Shown here: one piece after another, positions 1 through 8,018 of the stretch
How the letters are laid out: every line of letters begins with the position of its first letter
Position numbering within the stretch: the stretch's first letter is position 1
NCBI GenBank assembly: GCA_018396755.1
Contig: JAGTQM010000003.1
Location: forward strand, 1 to 64,000
DNA length: 64,000 bases
Direction: 5' to 3'
From: Candidatus Bathyarchaeota archaeon
GTDB taxonomy: Archaea; Thermoproteota; CALKCG01; B24
Position numbers and translations under genes: made by a program
Notes under the pieces: model-generated
Databases searched by the model: none
Seen by the model: the letters and a program-made list of their open reading frames with translations, nothing else
What the model was told of the DNA's origin: nothing

Positions 1-124
1 AAACGTTGCTGTATTGAAGTCCACCAGGGATGAGAAATTGACACGCGCCTTCATAGATTTTCTGAAGACCGAAGAAAGTAAAAACATTTACGAGAAATTC
101 GGCTGGATCATACCGAAGCACTAA
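1..124 (+). CDS. C-terminal fragment of an ABC-type solute-binding protein
   Basis: Only the last 40 codons lie in the window, ending with TAA at 122-124. The tail reads as a helix of the form FIDFLKTEESKNIYEKFGW, a pattern that closes many periplasmic-binding proteins of the ModA/WtpA (molybdate/tungstate) and related extracellular solute-binding families. The substrate cannot be decided from the tail. An oxyanion binder would fit the tungsten-type aldehyde oxidoreductase further along, but that is inference. The gene starts outside the window. Confidence 0.55.
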   Translation, partial: NVAVLKSTRDEKLTRAFIDFLKTEESKNIYEKFGWIIPKH

Positions 125-591
125 TTGGGTTTTATCCTTAAAATCCTTTAGAATATTGCTTATGAGCCTTAATTTTTATTGCTACTCCCCAGGGCCGAAT
201 GGTGAAGATAGAGAGCTATCTGAAGCTTCAAAAGACAACTTATGAAAAAGGAGCTTCGAGGGAAGAAGCTGTAAAGATCTCAAAAATGCTTCTCTAAGCC
301 TCAAAGACATCTCTCGCATAGTACGACCACTATCTACGGAACTATAGAATTCACTGAGTATAAATTCCCCCATTTTTCTACGGCTTTTCATCGATTAAAA
401 AGGCCATCGTGCTCGTGATGTAGGTAAGACAGATCTTCCTACAAACAGCCTTAACGTATATTCTTAAGGCATCCATGAGAATTACTATGAAAAAGAAGCT
501 GAAGATGGCTAGAATCGATGCCTGGATGTAGGCTACCAGTACTCTCCCATTACAGTCTAATTCTCTGGTACTGTGTTAGAGTTGATAAAGC
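125..591. other. Intergenic stretch with a possible degraded membrane-protein tail
   Basis: No intact gene is evident. On the minus strand, from about 564 to 378, an open stretch without a good start reads as a hydrophobic helix (ASILAIFSFFFIVILMDALR) followed by a basic tail and TAG. It resembles the last membrane segment of a transporter such as CstA, so it could be the remnant of a truncated gene. The match is short and the family is not certain. A 69-codon minus-strand frame at 182-391 has low-complexity Ser/Leu composition and is not supported. Confidence 0.25.
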
Positions 592-1335
592 CTAAGAATG
601 TAGAGAGTCATGACCATAAGGACAGAAAGCTTCCAGCTTTAACAGCTTAGCCAAACCCTTTCCAGTAACTCCATAAATCACAGGCTTAACGCCGTAAAGT
701 TCGCATAGCTCAAGTAGCTCCGGGAGGGTCCCATTAACCGCAGTGCTTCCGGTTATGTAGGCTACATCCACTTTGCCCAGAACTTCACGGTTTAAAGCTC
801 CATCCAGTATCTTAACCCCGAATTTTATCTGACCTACATTCATCGGGTCTAGGTCCGTCACATAAAGCCTCTCGGGGCCTAAGGATCTGGCCAAGGCTTT
901 TACATGGCCGGGCTGGTAGCCTATGTGGACCACTTTAACTCTTCCGAACCTTGACAGGGTATAGGAGACCAACTCTTCACCACAGGATTCGGGTTCGGAT
1001 TCCCTACAGTGGACCGCCCCCCTAATTAGGTTTAACTTATGGAGTACGGCGTTAAGTGTGGCGAAGAATATAGCCCTTTTCCAGTCATCTCCGTAGATAA
1101 ACCCTAGTACATCCTTAACTCTTCCTTCAAACTCCTTAGGGAAGCTTGTGAAGGCTTGTCCAAAACCCCCCTCAACCTCGCAGTGTACTATGACCTCCTT
1201 ACCCCTGGCCGCAAGGTACTCGCCTGAGGGAAGCCTCAAAACTTCACCTCCTGGGACTATACATTTTACCTTGGCTGATAGAAGGTTATTAGTCCTCACG
1301 ATCCTGTAAAACTCTTCATATAGCTCGTCATACAC
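592..1335 (-). CDS. DUF364/DUF4213 putative heavy-metal chelation protein
   Basis: The 247-residue protein carries the hallmarks of the DUF364 family: an IGYQPGHVKAL segment near residue 138, a VTDLDPMNVG segment near 159 and an AYITGSTAVNGTLPELL segment near 192. These form the Rossmann-like domain annotated as a putative heavy-metal chelation domain, preceded by a DUF4213-like N-terminal half. Members often sit beside metal or oxyanion ABC transporters, as here: the gene lies 19 bp downstream of the rejoined end of the ABC ATPase on the same strand. The biochemical role of the family is not settled. The ATG at 1335 is the only good start. Confidence 0.75.
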   Translation of the reverse strand: MYDELYEEFYRIVRTNNLLSAKVKCIVPGGEVLRLPSGEYLAARGKEVIVHCEVEGGFGQAFTSFPKEFEGRVKDVLGFIYGDDWKRAIFFATLNAVLHKLNLIRGAVHCRESEPESCGEELVSYTLSRFGRVKVVHIGYQPGHVKALARSLGPERLYVTDLDPMNVGQIKFGVKILDGALNREVLGKVDVAYITGSTAVNGTLPELLELCELYGVKPVIYGVTGKGLAKLLKLEAFCPYGHDSLHS

Positions 1336-1354
1336 TTCGCTTTCCCCCAGTAGT

Positions 1355-1552
1355 CTAACATGTTCTCCTTATAGCCTTAAGTGGTATTTTTATGAAGACC
1401 TCTTTTCCCTCAACTAAAGCGTGAGAGTCCTCTTTTGGCATCACCGAAGTAATTGACATATCGTTTTTGATTCCTATTCTGGCCTCCATCATCGAATTTG
1501 ATATTTCTGAGATTTTTGTGATAGTTCCTTTAAAGACGTTAATATGGGGGGT
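1355..1552 (-). pseudogene. Out-of-frame C-terminal (TOBE-like) part of the ABC ATPase
   Basis: Downstream of a C6 tract (G6 on the plus strand at 1546-1551), the minus-1 frame reads HINVFKGTITKISEISNS, continues through MMEARIGIKND and VEGKEVFIKIPLKA, and ends with TAG at 1355-1357. This is the pattern of a ModC/WtpC-type TOBE regulatory domain. The ATPase frame itself instead runs into a short unrelated tail and stops at 1489. One extra C in the tract would join the two and give a protein of about 354 residues ending 19 bp before the DUF364 gene. The break is either a sequencing/assembly error, a real frameshift or, less likely, programmed slippage. Confidence 0.7.
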
Positions 1553-2418
1553 GGAATGTCTGCGTGTTCAGCCACGACGAATATTTCTTTAGGATCTATT
1601 GCGATTCTCCTTATAAACCCGCCCTCGAAAGGAACAAGGATCGGAATGCCTTGGCAGTCGCATATAGCCAGACCACCTAAAGTCCCCTTATACTCGCATG
1701 TTAGAATGTTCAGAGTTCCGATAAAGTTAGAGACGTTTGAATTTCTTGGTGAGAAAATCAACTCATCGAATGTTGAGACTTGTTGAAGCTCTCCTTGATA
1801 AAGGACCACCACTCTATCGCTCATCTCTTCAGCTTCATGCATATCATGCGTAACAAATATTGTTGTTATGCCTAGCTTCCTTTGAAGCCGACGTAGCTTA
1901 ATCCTAAGGTAACTCGCGGTATTAGGGTCTAGGTTGTTAAAAGGTTCATCTAGAAGTAAGACCTTAGGGGCGCTCGCAAGCGCACGAGCAATCGCTACGC
2001 GTTGCTTCTCCCCTCCGCTTAGGTTCTTGATATAACGATGTTTTAGATGTAATATACCCATCATCCTTAGTAGCTCATCCACTCTTTCCTCGATATAGGT
2101 TTTCGGCTTTTTCCTCAGCCTCAGGCTATAGCCGACGTTCGATGCCACATCTAGATGAGGGAATAGGACTAGGTCTTGTGGTACGTAGCCTACCCCCCTA
2201 TCTTCAGGTGGGATCATGTCTATGGGTTTATCATCGAAGAAAACGTTTCCTTTGTACTCGACTAGTCCCGCTATGACATTTAACAAAGTCGTTTTCCCGG
2301 AGCCTGTCGGACCTAGTAAGACGAACAACTCACCATCCATTATTTCCAAATTTACGTTCCGCAGGATGAAGTTTGATACGCTTCTAAGTTTGATGCTTGG
2401 CAAGGGGATCATCTCCAC
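1489..2418 (-). CDS. ABC transporter ATP-binding protein (nitrate/sulfonate or oxyanion type), frameshifted
   Basis: The nucleotide-binding domain is complete: Walker A GPTGSGKT near residue 36, Q-loop VPQDLVLFPH near 80, signature LSGGEKQR near 134, Walker B VLLLDEPF near 153 and the switch histidine in VTHDMHEAEE near 188. The protein would energise import with the permease encoded just upstream, with which it overlaps by 10 bp. After about residue 285 the reading frame leaves the TOBE-like domain at a C6 homopolymer (see the entry at 1355-1552). The ATPase resembles ModC/WtpC while the permease resembles SsuC/TauC, so the substrate is open. Confidence 0.8.
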   Translation of the reverse strand: MEMIPLPSIKLRSVSNFILRNVNLEIMDGELFVLLGPTGSGKTTLLNVIAGLVEYKGNVFFDDKPIDMIPPEDRGVGYVPQDLVLFPHLDVASNVGYSLRLRKKPKTYIEERVDELLRMMGILHLKHRYIKNLSGGEKQRVAIARALASAPKVLLLDEPFNNLDPNTASYLRIKLRRLQRKLGITTIFVTHDMHEAEEMSDRVVVLYQGELQQVSTFDELIFSPRNSNVSNFIGTLNILTCEYKGTLGGLAICDCQGIPILVPFEGGFIRRIAIDPKEIFVVAEHADIPPPILTSLKELSQKSQKYQIR

Positions 2419-3155
2419 TTGGTGTATCTTCGCTCTAGAAGGAGAAATACTTTCTCAAAGAGAAAACACATCACGGCTAAAACCATTAAGCATACCATAA
2501 TGATGTCGACCCTCAAGAGGCTTTCAGAGGCCATAAGTAGGGCACCTATTCCGATGGGAATGGCTATCATTTCCGCGGCTATGATTACCCTCCAAGCCAT
2601 TCCAGCCTCCAGCCTCAGCCCTGTAAGGATGCTCGGCAGAGCAAGAGGTAGTAAGATTGTTTTCAGGACTTCTTCTCTCGATGCCCCCAGTGTCCTCGCC
2701 ACTCTGATGTACTCTTTGGGTACTCCTCTAATACCTGTCGCGGTGTTATATAGCACAGGAAAGAATGAGCATATGAATATTATGGTTATCGGCAAGGCTT
2801 CGCCTATGCCAATCCACAACATGAGGAGCGGGAGCCAGTCTAAGGCTGGAATAGGCATTAAGAGGCTGAGAATCGGCTGCAATGCTTCATTTAAAGCATC
2901 ATGGCAACCCATAAGAATGCCTACTGTGATGCCTGTCAAGGACCCCAGGAAAAAGCCTACCAAAACCCTGATTAAGCTACTGAGGAAATGAGTCAATAAG
3001 ACACCATTAGCTATCAAGAGATATGCTGTGACAATCACCCGTGAGAAGGGTGGGAAGAGGTAGCTAGGCATCACATTAGTTCTCGCCACCGTCTCCCAGA
3101 CAACTAGGAGCAACAGTATGGGTATCATCAATGTCCATTTCCTAAACTTTCCCAT
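2409..3155 (-). CDS. ABC transporter permease, SsuC/TauC (NitT/TauT) type
   Basis: The 248-residue integral membrane protein has about six hydrophobic segments: one at residues 8-25, several through the middle, and one at 213-236. The EAA loop that docks the ATPase is clear near residues 150-170 (EYIRVARTLGASREEVLKT followed by LPLALPSIL). This loop and the size fit the BPD_transp_1 permeases of nitrate, sulfonate, taurine or thiamine-precursor importers. It sits between the ATPase gene, which overlaps its end, and a binding-protein pseudogene 48 bp upstream. Unlike its two partners it shows no frame disruption. Confidence 0.85.
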   Translation of the reverse strand: MGKFRKWTLMIPILLLLVVWETVARTNVMPSYLFPPFSRVIVTAYLLIANGVLLTHFLSSLIRVLVGFFLGSLTGITVGILMGCHDALNEALQPILSLLMPIPALDWLPLLMLWIGIGEALPITIIFICSFFPVLYNTATGIRGVPKEYIRVARTLGASREEVLKTILLPLALPSILTGLRLEAGMAWRVIIAAEMIAIPIGIGALLMASESLLRVDIIMVCLMVLAVMCFLFEKVFLLLERRYTKWR

Positions 3156-3203
3156 TAACCTCCCTCTTCTTCAAGAAATCTTAAGTCCAAAACGTCTTTA
3201 GCA

Positions 3204-4077
3204 TCAAACCGCTCGATATAACCTAACCATAAGATCTATACAGTCTTGAACAGCCTTTATGTCAATCTCACAGGTGTAGTTCAGGTTTTCCATGGACTTC
3301 TTGATGATATCAGTCGTTACAAGCTCCATCTCTCCGCTTAAGACTTCTAGAACTTCCGGATTTATACCTAAGACGGGTGCCCTTTTCAACTCATTTGTAA
3401 GGATTTCTGCCGCCAAATCGGGGTGCTCATTTATGTATTTTGTTGCTTTCATTGTGACTTTGACCAGCTTTCTTACGACTTCTGGATGATCCTTTATCAA
3501 GTCTTCCTTAACGACTAGGACGCTACCTTGCATATTTGGCCATAAATCTTGACTCATCGCAACAATATGAAATCCTTGGACCTCAGCTAACGTGGCGAAA
3601 AACTCGGGAACAAATGCCGCATCAATTTTTCCGGCGATTAAACTGATTACAGCCATCGGAGGATTCATGCGCCGTACATCTAAATTCTTTAGGTTATATC
3701 GTTCGATCACGAGGTTTAGTAGTAGGTCCGCTTGTGAGCCCTCTGCGACGCATCCTACTATTTTGCCCTCTAGGTCTGCTAGGCTCTTTATCTCAGGCTT
3801 CGCCACTATTGCATAACCATAAAGATGCGTTCCCGCAACGATTTTTATAGGAACGCCGCGCGAATACAATAACAGAGCTGGCCCAAGGCATATATAGGCA
3901 GCCTGAATATCCCCCCCTCGCCACTGCAGATGCTAGCGCCACACCGGTCACATAAGCCTCAAAACAGGTGAGGTTGAGCCCCTCATCTTTAAACCCCCTG
4001 TTTAAGTTTTTTAAAAGTTTAAAAACTTTTCGGTGAAGTCTAGCAAAATTCTTAGGCTTCCCCTTCATATGAGACAT
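3204..4077 (-). pseudogene. NitT/TauT-type (NMT1/THI5-like) solute-binding protein, frameshifted and lacking its N-terminus
   Basis: Two overlapping minus-strand frames form one protein. The first (4077-3793) contains FKDEGLNLTCFEAYVTGVALASAVARG. At a G7 tract (C7 on the plus strand, 3911-3917) the sense continues in the other frame as GDIQAAYICLGPALLLYSRG and runs on to 3204 with typical NMT1-like features (GYAIVAKPEIKSLADLEGK, then KLVKVTMKATKYINEHPD). Removing one G restores the frame. No signal peptide or lipobox precedes the first part; it starts with a basic stretch that does not look like the usual first strand, so the 5' end also seems lost. It lies directly upstream of the permease and was presumably its binding protein. 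Confidence 0.72.
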
Positions 4078-4506
4078 GACTCAAACAAAGATAGATATTG
4101 CGATGTCTCATTTCATGAAAAATCATATTCAGAGCTCAGATGCTTGGCGATTCGTACTTCTGCACACATTCTAAGATTTCTTTGAATATCATTCCTCAGT
4201 CTTCAGATCTCCCTTGTCATCGTATAGATTTCAAAATTGAGGACTGGTTTGACATTAGGGTTGTCAGGACTGATAGTGAAACCACACAACCCCCTGTTTA
4301 AGTGTGACTCATCAAAACCTTTCCTAGCTTCTTTACGCAGAATCCGCAGCGTCAAACCAGTGATCTACGAGGTATGCCAGCGGTTAGTGGAGACAGCTTA
4401 GTTGAACTGTCAAATTTAGAGTTTCCTATCCCTATGGACGTAATTCTTTTCAAAACCTCAACGTTGTAACAAGATGGAGTATCATAATTCTCTAACTGAG
4501 AAAGGC
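4078..4506. other. AT-rich intergenic region with a 16-bp direct repeat
   Basis: No gene is apparent on either strand. The 16-mer aaccccctgtttaagt at 4288-4303 also occurs at 3992-4007, inside the damaged N-terminal part of the binding-protein pseudogene. The copies are 296 bp apart, which fits a local rearrangement that removed the 5' end of that gene, but a 16-bp match alone is weak evidence. The tRNA promoter follows immediately. Confidence 0.35.
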
Positions 4507-4518
4507 TAATATATTTAA
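4507..4518 (+). promoter_or_regulatory. TATA box for tRNA-Arg
   Basis: The sequence taatatatttaa ends about 26 bp before the first base of the tRNA, the usual archaeal distance from TATA to transcription start. No other candidate lies closer. Confidence 0.6.
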
Positions 4519-4543
4519 GGAGTACAGACTATTTAGAGAATAT

Positions 4544-4659
4544 GGGCCCGTGGCGCAGAACCTCACCTATGTTTCATCTAGTATAGGTGGGGTGTGCAAG
4601 CAGGACAGCGCATCGGCCCTCTAAGCCGGGGGTCGTGGGTTCAAATCCCACCGGGCCCG
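4544..4659 (+). tRNA. tRNA-Arg (anticodon UCU) with a D-loop intron
   Basis: The acceptor stem is GGGCCCG (4544-4550) paired with CGGGCCC (4652-4658), followed by discriminator G. The T-arm is gtggg-ttcaaat-cccac. The anticodon stem tcggc/gccgg (4613-4617, 4625-4629) encloses the loop cctctaa with anticodon TCT at 4620-4622. The D-stem halves gcgc are separated by about 40 extra bases. The extra segment folds as a bulge-helix-bulge: GCGCA (4553-4557) pairs with TGTGC (4593-4597), flanked by 3-nt bulges GAA (4558-4560) and AAG (4598-4600), and CCTCACCTAT pairs with ATAGGTGGGG. Loop position 33 reads C rather than the near-universal U. No CCA is encoded. Confidence 0.9.
4560..4599 (+). other. 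Bulge-helix-bulge intron inside tRNA-Arg (D-loop)
   Basis: The limits are estimated by cutting each 3-nt bulge after its second base, as the archaeal splicing endonuclease does; they may be off by one or two bases. Removal leaves a D-loop of ordinary length with the conserved GG. The inner intron hairpin has a 10-bp stem (one G-U pair) and a 12-nt loop. Confidence 0.75.
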
Positions 4660-5053
4660 CTTCCTAGATTTTTGGTCGGAGAAATTTGACTAATCAATTT
4701 TTGTAGCTATATTCACTCCGATTTCTCTATTTGACATAGGATAGTAGAGGCCGTATATCAGCCTCTTGTTCCTGCAATTAACTTCTATAAGAATATTAAG
4801 CAAAGTCTTACACATATGAAGATCCATTTTTCAAACGTTAGAGAGTAGGAAAATTTATATCTATAGTCACGGAAAATACGTGGGGAGATAAACTTTGAAC
4901 TCATTGCAAAACCCTCAAGTACATTATGATACATGCTACTTGTATTAAGCTAGGTCTACCAGTCCTAGCCCTAAGTGGAAGTAGAGGCCTAATGAGCTTC
5001 CACTCACCATCACCAAGCCATGGAGCTCCATATCAAACCCTTCGCTCGGAAAA
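4660..5053. other. Intergenic region with TATA-like box and stem-loop; possible small RNA
   Basis: A TATA-like run aaatttatatctata at 4850-4864 is followed by no convincing gene. Downstream lie an 8-bp perfect stem, AGTGGAAG (4974-4981) with CTTCCACT (4997-5004), and a 12-bp perfect palindrome atggagctccat (5020-5031). These could be part of a small non-coding transcript, but no known RNA family is recognised. An 18-codon frame starting with TTG near 4895 is too short to support. Confidence 0.25.
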
Positions 5054-5063
5054 GCTTAAATAG
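5054..5063 (+). promoter_or_regulatory. TATA box of the 5097 gene
   Basis: The sequence gcttaaatag lies 34 bp before the ATG at 5097, which places the transcription start about 10 bases upstream of the start codon and gives a very short leader. Confidence 0.45.
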
Positions 5064-5096
5064 TTTTTGCTTTAAGTACAAGTTTAGTATGTAGAC

Positions 5097-5879
5097 ATGG
5101 GCGATAAAATGGGTGGGTTTTTTCTCCAGTTTCATCTTGAAGATGCCCGTAGGTCTATGGTTTCTCCATACTTTGGCAGAGTTATTATAACGAGAGAGGA
5201 TATGCGTAGAATTCTTAACTTAGAAGACTACGATAAAAGGCTTTCCGAAATATGGCGTGAGGCCTATAAGATTGTGGGGTTTAAGGGCTTTCAAACTAGG
5301 ATAAATTTAGTTAAGAAAAGGGAGGAGGCTAAAAGATTGTATGGAGAATTCCTGGGATCTCTAAAATCTGAAGATAGGAGAATAGTACTAGAGGCTTCTG
5401 AAGCACAGGACATGTTGGAACAGAAAGTGGTTAATGCCGTTAAACCTTGGGATTTATGGCTCATAAGCCTTGAGCTCTCGCTTAAAATTTCTTGGCAGAA
5501 CAGGCTATTCATATGTAGATGTTCGAGGGAGGAGGTTGCAGAGGAGAAGTCTATCTGGAGCCCTGAGAAATGGCGAATCACATATAGAGTAGGAGGAAAA
5601 GAGTATAGGAAGGATTCAGATGAATACGGGTTCCTCACAATCTGGTACAAGTGGGTGGAAGCACCCATTGAAATAGTAGAATTTCAGATACTTGGGCTAA
5701 GCTCCCCTAAGTCTCAAACCGCTCTATCTAGGGAAGAAGCCTTCAAAAACGAACTATCCAACCTAGGATACACCATAACATACAATAGTAACGCACACTA
5801 CAGCAACTGCAACTACCATGTCGAAGTAGTAGGAAGATGCGGAGAGCAGATGGAAAGTAGAAACTACTGGGGACCATAA
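5097..5879 (+). CDS. Hypothetical protein of 260 residues
   Basis: I do not recognise this protein. It is soluble in appearance, rich in Glu, Arg and aromatic residues, and has a central helical segment (about residues 60-120, including LVKKREEAKRLYGEF and LEASEAQDMLEQKV). Cysteines occur as CRC near 145 and as single residues near the C-terminus, without a clear metal motif. The C-terminal 70 residues (LSREEAFKNELSNLGY, then Asn/Tyr/His-rich strands) look like a small separate domain. It stands alone between the tRNA-Arg region and the convergent peptidase gene, with its own TATA-like box. An intact frame and promoter argue that it is real; the function is unknown. Confidence 0.6.
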   Translation: MGDKMGGFFLQFHLEDARRSMVSPYFGRVIITREDMRRILNLEDYDKRLSEIWREAYKIVGFKGFQTRINLVKKREEAKRLYGEFLGSLKSEDRRIVLEASEAQDMLEQKVVNAVKPWDLWLISLELSLKISWQNRLFICRCSREEVAEEKSIWSPEKWRITYRVGGKEYRKDSDEYGFLTIWYKWVEAPIEIVEFQILGLSSPKSQTALSREEAFKNELSNLGYTITYNSNAHYSNCNYHVEVVGRCGEQMESRNYWGP

Positions 5880-6084
5880 AAATGCGTGTTAAAGATGCCG
5901 TAAATTCATTTTACTTCTAGAGAAAATGAGCTTCATCTGATAAAATAGTGAATACCACTAGTAGAATAACTGTAGCGTTCTTTCTAAAATCTAAAGGCTG
6001 TTCAATAGCTGGCTCAACAATTTCCACAGTCTTCTCACAAGATGGGCGTCATAATGTCTTATACTATACGCCACCTACGTAGAG

Positions 6085-6873
6085 TCACCAACAGTATATC
6101 TCTCTAGGGTTTTCAATCATCTTACGTACAGTTCGTGCGTCTAAACGTTGTACCCCCGGTCTTGTAGCATATTCATCAGCGTAATCGCTTCTGCAAAGTT
6201 CCAATTTCATTTCAATCGGTGGTTTAAGAATAAAAGGCTTAAACGCTCCAGTTTTAATGTGTTGAACAGCCTTCATAGCTGCATCATGTATCATCTTATG
6301 GGCGAGCTTAGGAGAAATACACTTAGCTCTATTCCTGCCAAGCCCCTCTTTAACAGAAACTAATTCGATATTTCCGAAGAAGCTACGGGCTTCTTCGCAT
6401 GCAGCTTTATCCCCCGTAATCATAATGACCGGTACACCGAAAACACCGGCATACGCTCCCGCTTGACCGATTTCACCGAACTTTCTCCCGTTAACGTAAA
6501 AGTTAAACCATGAAGTCGATGATTGGGTATGATCTAGAAATCCATTTAATGTCCCAGCCATCGCATGGCAACCAACCTGCATTAACCCGTTGAAAGATCC
6601 GTCGAGACTCGGCATAACTTCCAGCGAGTTTTTCACAGTTTCATACGTCGCCCGTTCATCCAACATTTCCAGTATAAAGTTATCGCCACCACCATGCCCA
6701 TCTAATACAACAATATCTGTAGCTCCCCCGTCAAAAGCTCCAGCAATAGCAGAATTAACATCCTCGCAAAGTAGCCTACGAGCCTTTTCATACTCTGGAT
6801 GCCCCTTTTGCACCTGCTCAGGACGCCAAATACCGCTAATCCCCTCCATGTCTGTTATGATGTAAATCTTCAT
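6085..6873 (-). CDS. M55 family D-aminopeptidase, DppA-like
   Basis: The 262-residue length and motifs match the M55 zinc peptidases typified by Bacillus DppA. These are the N-terminal metal motif DMEGISG (residues 8-14), the VLDGHGGGDN segment near 57-66, VGCHAMAGT near 101 and the GEIGQAGAYAGVFGVPV segment near 133-150. DppA releases N-terminal D-amino acids from short peptides in the cytoplasm and forms a decamer; archaeal members are often linked to peptide uptake. No peptide transporter is adjacent here. It is monocistronic, divergent from the methyltransferase gene across a 220-bp AT-rich spacer, and convergent with the unknown gene before it. Confidence 0.9.
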   Translation of the reverse strand: MKIYIITDMEGISGIWRPEQVQKGHPEYEKARRLLCEDVNSAIAGAFDGGATDIVVLDGHGGGDNFILEMLDERATYETVKNSLEVMPSLDGSFNGLMQVGCHAMAGTLNGFLDHTQSSTSWFNFYVNGRKFGEIGQAGAYAGVFGVPVIMITGDKAACEEARSFFGNIELVSVKEGLGRNRAKCISPKLAHKMIHDAAMKAVQHIKTGAFKPFILKPPIEMKLELCRSDYADEYATRPGVQRLDARTVRKMIENPREIYCW

Positions 6874-7093
6874 TAATTACCACTCTTATTCTATTAAATG
6901 GTTTATATTTTTCAGATTTATGGTCTAGTTTAAATTAAACTTGAGCATTTATTTTTTATCTTCTGAGCTTCTCCTTCCCTAGATATTTTCTCTAAAGTAT
7001 TCTATGTTTTAATTTAACCTAACTTCATTCGCCGTTTAGAGGTGTGGCTTCCTAAAATTAAATTATTTAACTCTATATAATTATATTGAAAGA

Positions 7094-7972
7094 GTGTTGC
7101 TCCAGTCTTTCAAAATATTCAAGTACCATTTTAAGAATGTCCCAATTTTAACACCTTGGATAGTTGAAGAAATTTTTCACTCTGCTCAAGCTGGAGAAAT
7201 CTATACTTCCCTAGATATGGGTTTTTCAAAAGAGAAGGTTTACGTAGGCAAAGATTACGTTATAATACGTAACTCGAAAATCGACATTGAAGAGTTTAAA
7301 AGAGTGTTGGAGGAAGAGGCTGTCTATGCTATTTTAGACGACTCTCTCGTTAAAATTGCTAAAACATGTGGAGAACATTACTATAAGCTTAAACCAGTAG
7401 CTCCGAACACGGCTCCTACAATAGAAATAAACGGTGTCCATATGCACCGCATCTCAAATATTACTCCTTGGGAAGACTCAAAGATCAAAGTTAAATTATT
7501 ATCTATTAGAAGGGGCTGTAGAGTTCTAGACACCTGTACTGGACTAGGCTATACAGCTATATGGGCTTTAAAAATGGGGGCTGGTGAAGTATTGAGTGTA
7601 GAGAAGGACGTTAACGTACTCGAGATTGCTTGTTTCAACCCGTGGAGTAGATGGCTTGAAGATAATAGAATTACTATAATAGTTGAAGATTCTTTAAAAG
7701 TTGTTAAACATTTGGTAGATGAATCCTTTGATAGGATCATGCACGATCCCCCTAGGCTTTCATTAGCCGGAGAATTGTATGGATTAGAGTTCTATCGTGA
7801 GCTCTATAGAGTTCTTAAACCTAAAGGCATACTCGTACACTATACTGGTCAGCCCGGTCATAAAAGTGGAAAAAATATAATGGCTGGCGTTAAGAATAGG
7901 CTTGAGAAAGCTGGCTTTACGGTTAAGAAGGCCCCGGAGGCGTTGGCTGTAATCGCCTATAAGATCGATTAA
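7094..7972 (+). CDS. Predicted archaeal SAM-dependent methyltransferase (COG2521-like)
   Basis: Residues 130-290 form a class I methyltransferase fold. They show motif I VLDTCTGLGYTAIWAL, the acidic end of strand 2 (SVEKD), the motif IV region HDPPRLSLAGELY and a GILVHYTGQPG strand-loop. The DPPR sequence resembles the catalytic loops of base-modifying methyltransferases, so an RNA or amino-acid-side-chain substrate is possible. The N-terminal 120 residues form a separate domain without a motif I recognise, which agrees with the COG2521 archaeal group. The start is GTG. The gene is followed 46 bp later by a sugar-metabolism operon but is probably unrelated to it. Confidence 0.78.
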   Translation: MLLQSFKIFKYHFKNVPILTPWIVEEIFHSAQAGEIYTSLDMGFSKEKVYVGKDYVIIRNSKIDIEEFKRVLEEEAVYAILDDSLVKIAKTCGEHYYKLKPVAPNTAPTIEINGVHMHRISNITPWEDSKIKVKLLSIRRGCRVLDTCTGLGYTAIWALKMGAGEVLSVEKDVNVLEIACFNPWSRWLEDNRITIIVEDSLKVVKHLVDESFDRIMHDPPRLSLAGELYGLEFYRELYRVLKPKGILVHYTGQPGHKSGKNIMAGVKNRLEKAGFTVKKAPEALAVIAYKID

Positions 7973-8018
7973 ACTTAAACATTACTAGAAATCTATTCTC
8001 AATTGAGGGGTTGAGGTT

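Noticed and set aside
182-391. Minus-strand 69-codon ORF near the left edge
   Set aside because: Composition is Ser/Leu-rich without domain features, there is no ribosome site, and another frame of the same region reads as a hydrophobic remnant.
4561-4592. The strong hairpin inside the tRNA gene as a terminator or separate RNA
   Set aside because: It lies exactly between the two D-arm halves and completes a bulge-helix-bulge, so it is an intron.
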